NCBI RefSeq assembly: GCF_900129885.1 | Contig: NZ_FQXE01000013.1 | Span: forward strand, 1 to 64,000 | From: Pollutimonas bauzanensis | GTDB lineage: Bacteria; Pseudomonadota; Gammaproteobacteria; Burkholderiales; Burkholderiaceae_B | Length of the DNA: 64,000 bases | Direction of reading: 5' to 3' | In this document: positions 60,591-64,000 of the stretch, piece after piece | Layout of the letters: each line of letters opens with the position of its first letter | Position numbering within the stretch: the stretch's first letter is position 1 | Translations under genes and position numbers: made by a program | Notes under the pieces: generated by a model | Told to the model about the DNA's origin: nothing | Database searches by the model: none | Seen by the model: the letters and a program-made list of their open reading frames with translations, nothing else

Positions 60591-61484
60591 ATGGAAAATC
60601 AAGTAAGACGCGGCTCGCTGGAAATGGCCGGCGCCATGCTGATATCCGGCACCATAGGCTGGTTTGTGCTGGTGTCGGGACAGCCCGTGCTGGATGTGGT
60701 GTTCTGGCGCTGCGCGTTTGGCGCCGTCACCTTGCTGGCGATCTGCGGGCTGATGGGTTTCCTGCGGCCGGGGCTGCTGAGCTGGCCTGTCTTTGGATGG
60801 GCGGTGGTCAGCGGCGTCGCGATCGTCGGGAATTGGGTGTTGCTGTTCGCCGCGTATTCGCGGGCATCGATAGGCATCGCCACGGCGGTGTACAACACGC
60901 AGCCTTTCATGCTGGTCGGGCTGGGCGCGCTGTTCCTGCGCGAGCGCATTACGCTGGACAAGATGATGTGGCTGAGTCTGGCTTTTATCGGCATGCTGGC
61001 GATCACCCAATCGCACGGCGCCTCAGGCTATGGCGGGCACGCCTATCTGGCCGGCATTGCCTTGTCGCTGGCCGCGGCTTTCCTGTATGCCATCGCCGCG
61101 CTTCTGGTCAAGCGGCTGACCGGCACGCCGCCGCATCTGATCGCCCTGATACAGGTCTGCGCCGGCGTTCTGATGCTTGCGCCGTTTGCGCAGGTCACGG
61201 CCCTGGCTCATCAACCGCCCGCCGCCTGGATGACTTTGCTGGCGATGGGCGTCGTGCATACGGGCTTGATGTACGTGCTGCTCTACGGGGCGATCCAGAA
61301 GCTGCCCACCGCGCTTACCGGCGCCTTGTCGTTCATTTACCCCATCGTCGCGATCATCGTCGACTGGGTGGCGTTCGGGCATCGGCTGGAATGGCTGCAA
61401 TGGTTCGGTGTCGCCGCCATTCTCTTCGCCGCGGCCGCCATGCGGCAGGGCTGGGCGCCAGGCAGGCGCAGGGCATTGCCTTGA
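60591..61484 (+). CDS. EamA/DMT family transporter
   Basis: 297 residues, ten hydrophobic helices in two EamA halves: WRCAFGAVTLLAICGLMG, AVYNTQPFMLVGLGALFLRERIT, then a repeat ending TALTGALSFIYPIVAIIVD. Many members export amino acids or metabolites. GGGAG lies seven bases before ATG 60591; the longer frame is unlikely. It is divergent from lrp, the usual arrangement for amino-acid exporters. Confidence 0.9.
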   Translation: MENQVRRGSLEMAGAMLISGTIGWFVLVSGQPVLDVVFWRCAFGAVTLLAICGLMGFLRPGLLSWPVFGWAVVSGVAIVGNWVLLFAAYSRASIGIATAVYNTQPFMLVGLGALFLRERITLDKMMWLSLAFIGMLAITQSHGASGYGGHAYLAGIALSLAAAFLYAIAALLVKRLTGTPPHLIALIQVCAGVLMLAPFAQVTALAHQPPAAWMTLLAMGVVHTGLMYVLLYGAIQKLPTALTGALSFIYPIVAIIVDWVAFGHRLEWLQWFGVAAILFAAAAMRQGWAPGRRRALP

Positions 61485-61524
61485 GGCGGCCGGCGCGGCG
61501 CGTTGCCGGCGGCAGGCCCGCCGC

Positions 61525-62406
61525 CTAGGATCCCGAGTCCAGCCGCTTCATCATCCGCTGGGCATCGAAGGGAGCCTGCACTTTCTTGTCATTGTCGAAA
61601 TAACAGAAGACATCCCGCCCGGCGCGGCGCCGCGCCCGGGCCGGCGAGATGCGCCGTGCGTCTTCAGGTTCGCGCCCCCCGGCCCAGTCCCGTATCCGAG
61701 CCGCCCATCGGTCCAGCGCGGGGTCGCTGTACTTGCCGCCATACAGAGTCTGCGTGCCGTGCAGGCGCATGTAGACGAAGTCCGAGGTGAGGTCTTCCGC
61801 ATACGGCCAATCCGCCACCGAGTCCGACACGACCAGGGCGGCGCGATATTTCCTCAGCAGTTTGATAAAGCGCTCGTCGCAGAAGCTCGCGTGGCGCACT
61901 TCGATGGCGTGCCGCAGCCGCCGCTTGCGCGGCGCCGAGACACACGGCGCCTGGACATGGGCGTCGTGTTGCGCGGCGAGCGTGGCGGCTGCGTCGGTAT
62001 CCTTGGGCAACTGGCGCAGGATGGCTTCAAAGGCGCTGTCGTCGAATTTGAAGCTGGGTGGAAACTGCCACAGGATGGGGCCGAGCTTTTCGCGCAAATT
62101 GAACAGGCCCGAGGCGAAGAAATTGGCGAGCGCCGCATGGCTTGCCGCGGCGTCGCGAAAGCGCAGCGTATGCGTCAGGTAGCGCGAGCCCTTGACGCTG
62201 AAGACAAAGCCGGGCGGGGTCGCGTCGCGCCAACTGGCGTAGCGCTGGGGCGACTGCAGGGAATAGAAGGAGCCGTTGATCTCGATGGTCTGCACTGCGC
62301 GGGAAGCGAACTCCAGTTCGCGCGCCTGCGCGAGCTTGTCCGGATAGAAGACCTTGCGCCAGCCTGCGTAGCGCCAGCCCGAAATGCCGATACGTATATG
62401 TCCCAT
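61525..62406 (-). CDS. DUF72 (YecE-like) family protein
   Basis: 293 residues. IRIGISGWRYAGWRKVFYP, TIEINGSFYSLQSPQRYASW, FVFSVKGSRYLTH, LWQFPPSFKFD and FVYMRLHGTQTLYGGKYS are the DUF72 signatures, with a long insert (about 150-165). Third copy in the window; it shares its opening pattern with the gene at 16027. Function is unknown. Confidence 0.9.
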   Translation of the reverse strand: MGHIRIGISGWRYAGWRKVFYPDKLAQARELEFASRAVQTIEINGSFYSLQSPQRYASWRDATPPGFVFSVKGSRYLTHTLRFRDAAASHAALANFFASGLFNLREKLGPILWQFPPSFKFDDSAFEAILRQLPKDTDAAATLAAQHDAHVQAPCVSAPRKRRLRHAIEVRHASFCDERFIKLLRKYRAALVVSDSVADWPYAEDLTSDFVYMRLHGTQTLYGGKYSDPALDRWAARIRDWAGGREPEDARRISPARARRRAGRDVFCYFDNDKKVQAPFDAQRMMKRLDSGS

Positions 62407-62670
62407 AGCAGCCTTCCAATGGTGCGGGGCCTGTGCGCTGTCGCCACCCGCGGCCGGCGGGGATATGCCACGGCCTTGTACAGCAGATGGTAGCGCCCCG
62501 AGCGCGCCGTGCGCGGCACTTTCAGTTATTGTTGCATTTTGTATGAGGAGGACGCTTCATTCAGGAGAACCGAGTCTTCCCCGTGTATTATTGCAGGGCT
62601 GGGGCGCGGTTCGCCGTATTGCGGGATGCCGGCGCCGGGTCGAAATCAACCAATAAGAGAGGGGATATCA

Positions 62671-63429
62671 ATGGATAGTACGGCGGGCGTGGCATTGGTG
62701 ACAGGAGCGGGCAGCGGGATAGGCCGCGCCGTGGCCCTCGAGCTTCTGGCCAATAATTATCGGGTAGTGCTGGTCGGCCGGCGCGCGGATGCGCTCGAGC
62801 AGACGCGTGAATTGGCGGGCGAGCGCGGCGTTCATGCGCTGGCCGTGCCCACCGATGTCAGCGACGAGCACTCTGTGCGGGCCCTGTTTGAAACAATAGC
62901 GGGCGCCTACGGCCGCCTCGACCTGCTGTTCAATAACGCCGGCCGCGGCGCTCCCGCCGTCCCCATCGAAGACCTGTCGGTGGCGGACTGGCGCGCGGTG
63001 GTCGATGTGAACCTGACGGGCATGTTCCTGTGCGCGCAGGCGGCCATACGCATGATGAAAACGCAGCAGCCGCAAGGCGGACGCATCATCAACAATGGCT
63101 CGATTTCCGCTTACGCCCCGCGCCCTTATTCGATCGCCTACACGGCCACCAAGCATGCGGTGGCGGGGCTGACCAAATCGATTTCGCTGGACTGCCGCTC
63201 CTACCATATTGCCTGCGGCCAGATCGATATAGGCAATGCCGCCACTGAAATGACCGAGCGCATGACCGCCGGCGTTCTGCAAGCCGACGGCACGACCAGG
63301 CCTGAACCGCGCATGGACGTGGCCCATGTGGCCCGCGCTGTCGTCCACATGGCGCAGCTGCCATTGGATGCCAATGTGCAGTCCATGACCATCATGGCGA
63401 CCAATATGCCGTTTGTCGGGCGCGGCTGA
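62671..63429 (+). CDS. Short-chain dehydrogenase/reductase
   Basis: 252 residues. The NAD(P) site [18 protein letters not shown] is near the start, [18 protein letters not shown] later, and the catalytic Ser and Tyr-Lys occur in [20 protein letters not shown] with TKHAVAG after. GAGAGGGG precedes ATG 62671. Probably an oxidoreductase of unknown substrate; the 62407-62670 leader shows nothing else. Confidence 0.9.
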   Translation: MDSTAGVALVTGAGSGIGRAVALELLANNYRVVLVGRRADALEQTRELAGERGVHALAVPTDVSDEHSVRALFETIAGAYGRLDLLFNNAGRGAPAVPIEDLSVADWRAVVDVNLTGMFLCAQAAIRMMKTQQPQGGRIINNGSISAYAPRPYSIAYTATKHAVAGLTKSISLDCRSYHIACGQIDIGNAATEMTERMTAGVLQADGTTRPEPRMDVAHVARAVVHMAQLPLDANVQSMTIMATNMPFVGRG

Positions 63430-63483
63430 CGGGCCGGCGGCCCGCAGGATGACGCCTGCCCAATCCAAGGAGCCATGCCTATC

Positions 63484-64000
63484 ATGACCGTGCAGCCCGG
63501 AGGAAACCAGGAGCCCTGCGCCGAAGTCGTCGATTTCTGGCGGGAGGCGGGGCCGGCGCGCTGGTTCAACAAGGATCCCGCCTTCGATCTGCGCTTTGGC
63601 GAACGCTTCATGCCACAGCACCTGGCTGCGGCGCGCCGCGAACTCGACGGCTGGGCGCGCAGCCCCGACGGCGCATTGGCGCTTCTCATCCTGCTGGATC
63701 AATTTCCCCGCAATGCGTTTCGCGGCACCGCGCACATGTATGCGACCGATGCGCTGGCGCGGCATTTCGCCGCGGCGATGATAGCCGCCGGCTTCGACCA
63801 GCGCATAGAACCCGCGCTGCGCCTGTTCTGCTATCTGCCTTTCGAGCATTCGGAGTGCCTGGCCGACCAGGAGCGGTCCGTGTCGCTCCATGCCGGCCTG
63901 GACCCTGCCGTGTCCCGGTACGCCCGGGACCACCACCGCATCATCGCGCGCTTCGGCCGCTTCCCGCACCGCAACCTGCTGCTGGGGCGCGACACCACCC
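63484..64000 (+). CDS. DUF924 family protein, cut by the window edge
   Basis: 172 residues visible. VVDFWREAGPARWFNKDPAF and LALLILLDQFPRNAFRGTAHMY are the DUF924 signature (tetratricopeptide-like helical fold, unknown function), followed by PFEHSECLADQERSV. The protein continues beyond the window. ATG 63484 is used; ATG 63475 is in frame but only two bases from AAGGAG. Confidence 0.85.
   Translation, partial: MTVQPGGNQEPCAEVVDFWREAGPARWFNKDPAFDLRFGERFMPQHLAAARRELDGWARSPDGALALLILLDQFPRNAFRGTAHMYATDALARHFAAAMIAAGFDQRIEPALRLFCYLPFEHSECLADQERSVSLHAGLDPAVSRYARDHHRIIARFGRFPHRNLLLGRDTT

Noticed and set aside
62668-63969. 433-codon minus-strand ORF
   Set aside because: Spans two well supported plus-strand genes (SDR, DUF924) and carries no motif; typical GC-rich shadow.
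1-64000. tRNA, rRNA or CRISPR sequences
   Set aside because: No rRNA, tRNA cloverleaf or regularly spaced repeat was seen; only two 16-base tandem pairs exist.

Overview
The window is a GC-rich chromosomal segment that looks like a betaproteobacterium of the Alcaligenaceae (Bordetella/Achromobacter type). The evidence is four separate periplasmic Bug-type solute receptors without membrane partners, many small operons each beside its own regulator, and high-GC codon use throughout. I see no rRNA, tRNA, CRISPR array, phage module or replication origin. The only mobile-element sequence is a truncated IS3-type transposase at the left edge.

Layout. 0-10 kb is a stress/accessory block: IS3 transposase end, a 3-methyladenine glycosylase-like gene, a self-controlled tetR-quinone reductase-MFS operon, a tetR/O-methyltransferase divergon with a duplicated operator and a truncated epimerase start, an MpaB-like oxygenase, and an hxlR/SDR divergon followed by an F420-reductase-like gene. 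10-15 kb is an iron module: TonB receptor, PepSY protein, small membrane protein and a second O-methyltransferase in one leftward run, with a divergent AraC regulator and a Fur-like box. 15-25 kb holds two convergent DUF72 genes, a PQQ sugar dehydrogenase, an AraC/ohr/haloperoxidase stress unit, lrgAB/cidAB, two lysR genes and an exported metallo-beta-lactamase-fold protein.

25-36 kb holds a UPF0126 channel gene coupled to a small ORF, an orphan Bug receptor, and a long rightward cluster: a Tat-exported binding protein, two ABC permeases, an ABC ATPase, two paralogous FAD oxidoreductases flanking an HCCA-isomerase-like gene, then a convergent IclR regulator. This is the best candidate for an undescribed catabolic pathway. 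36-48 kb contains an MFS carrier with a small membrane protein, a PAS-GAF-GGDEF protein, an orphan RutB-like amidohydrolase, a Bug receptor with a divergent IclR regulator, a CaiB-type CoA transferase, Mug, a YkgJ protein and an aldo/keto reductase.

48-57.5 kb carries two adjacent acid-catabolism-like units. One is lysR / lactonase-like gene - Bug receptor - DUF4387 - AtuA - acyltransferase. The other is lysR / TPP enzyme - SDR - Bug receptor. 57.5-64 kb is ordinary housekeeping or accessory sequence: VOC protein, lipoprotein with a good terminator, GNAT, DedA, Lrp, EamA exporter, a third DUF72 protein, SDR and a DUF924 gene cut by the window edge.

Twelve transcription regulators in 64 kb (two TetR, one HxlR, two AraC, four LysR, two IclR, one Lrp), nearly all beside their probable targets, point to a metabolically versatile environmental strain. 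Functions are read from motifs and family resemblance only; no database search was possible.
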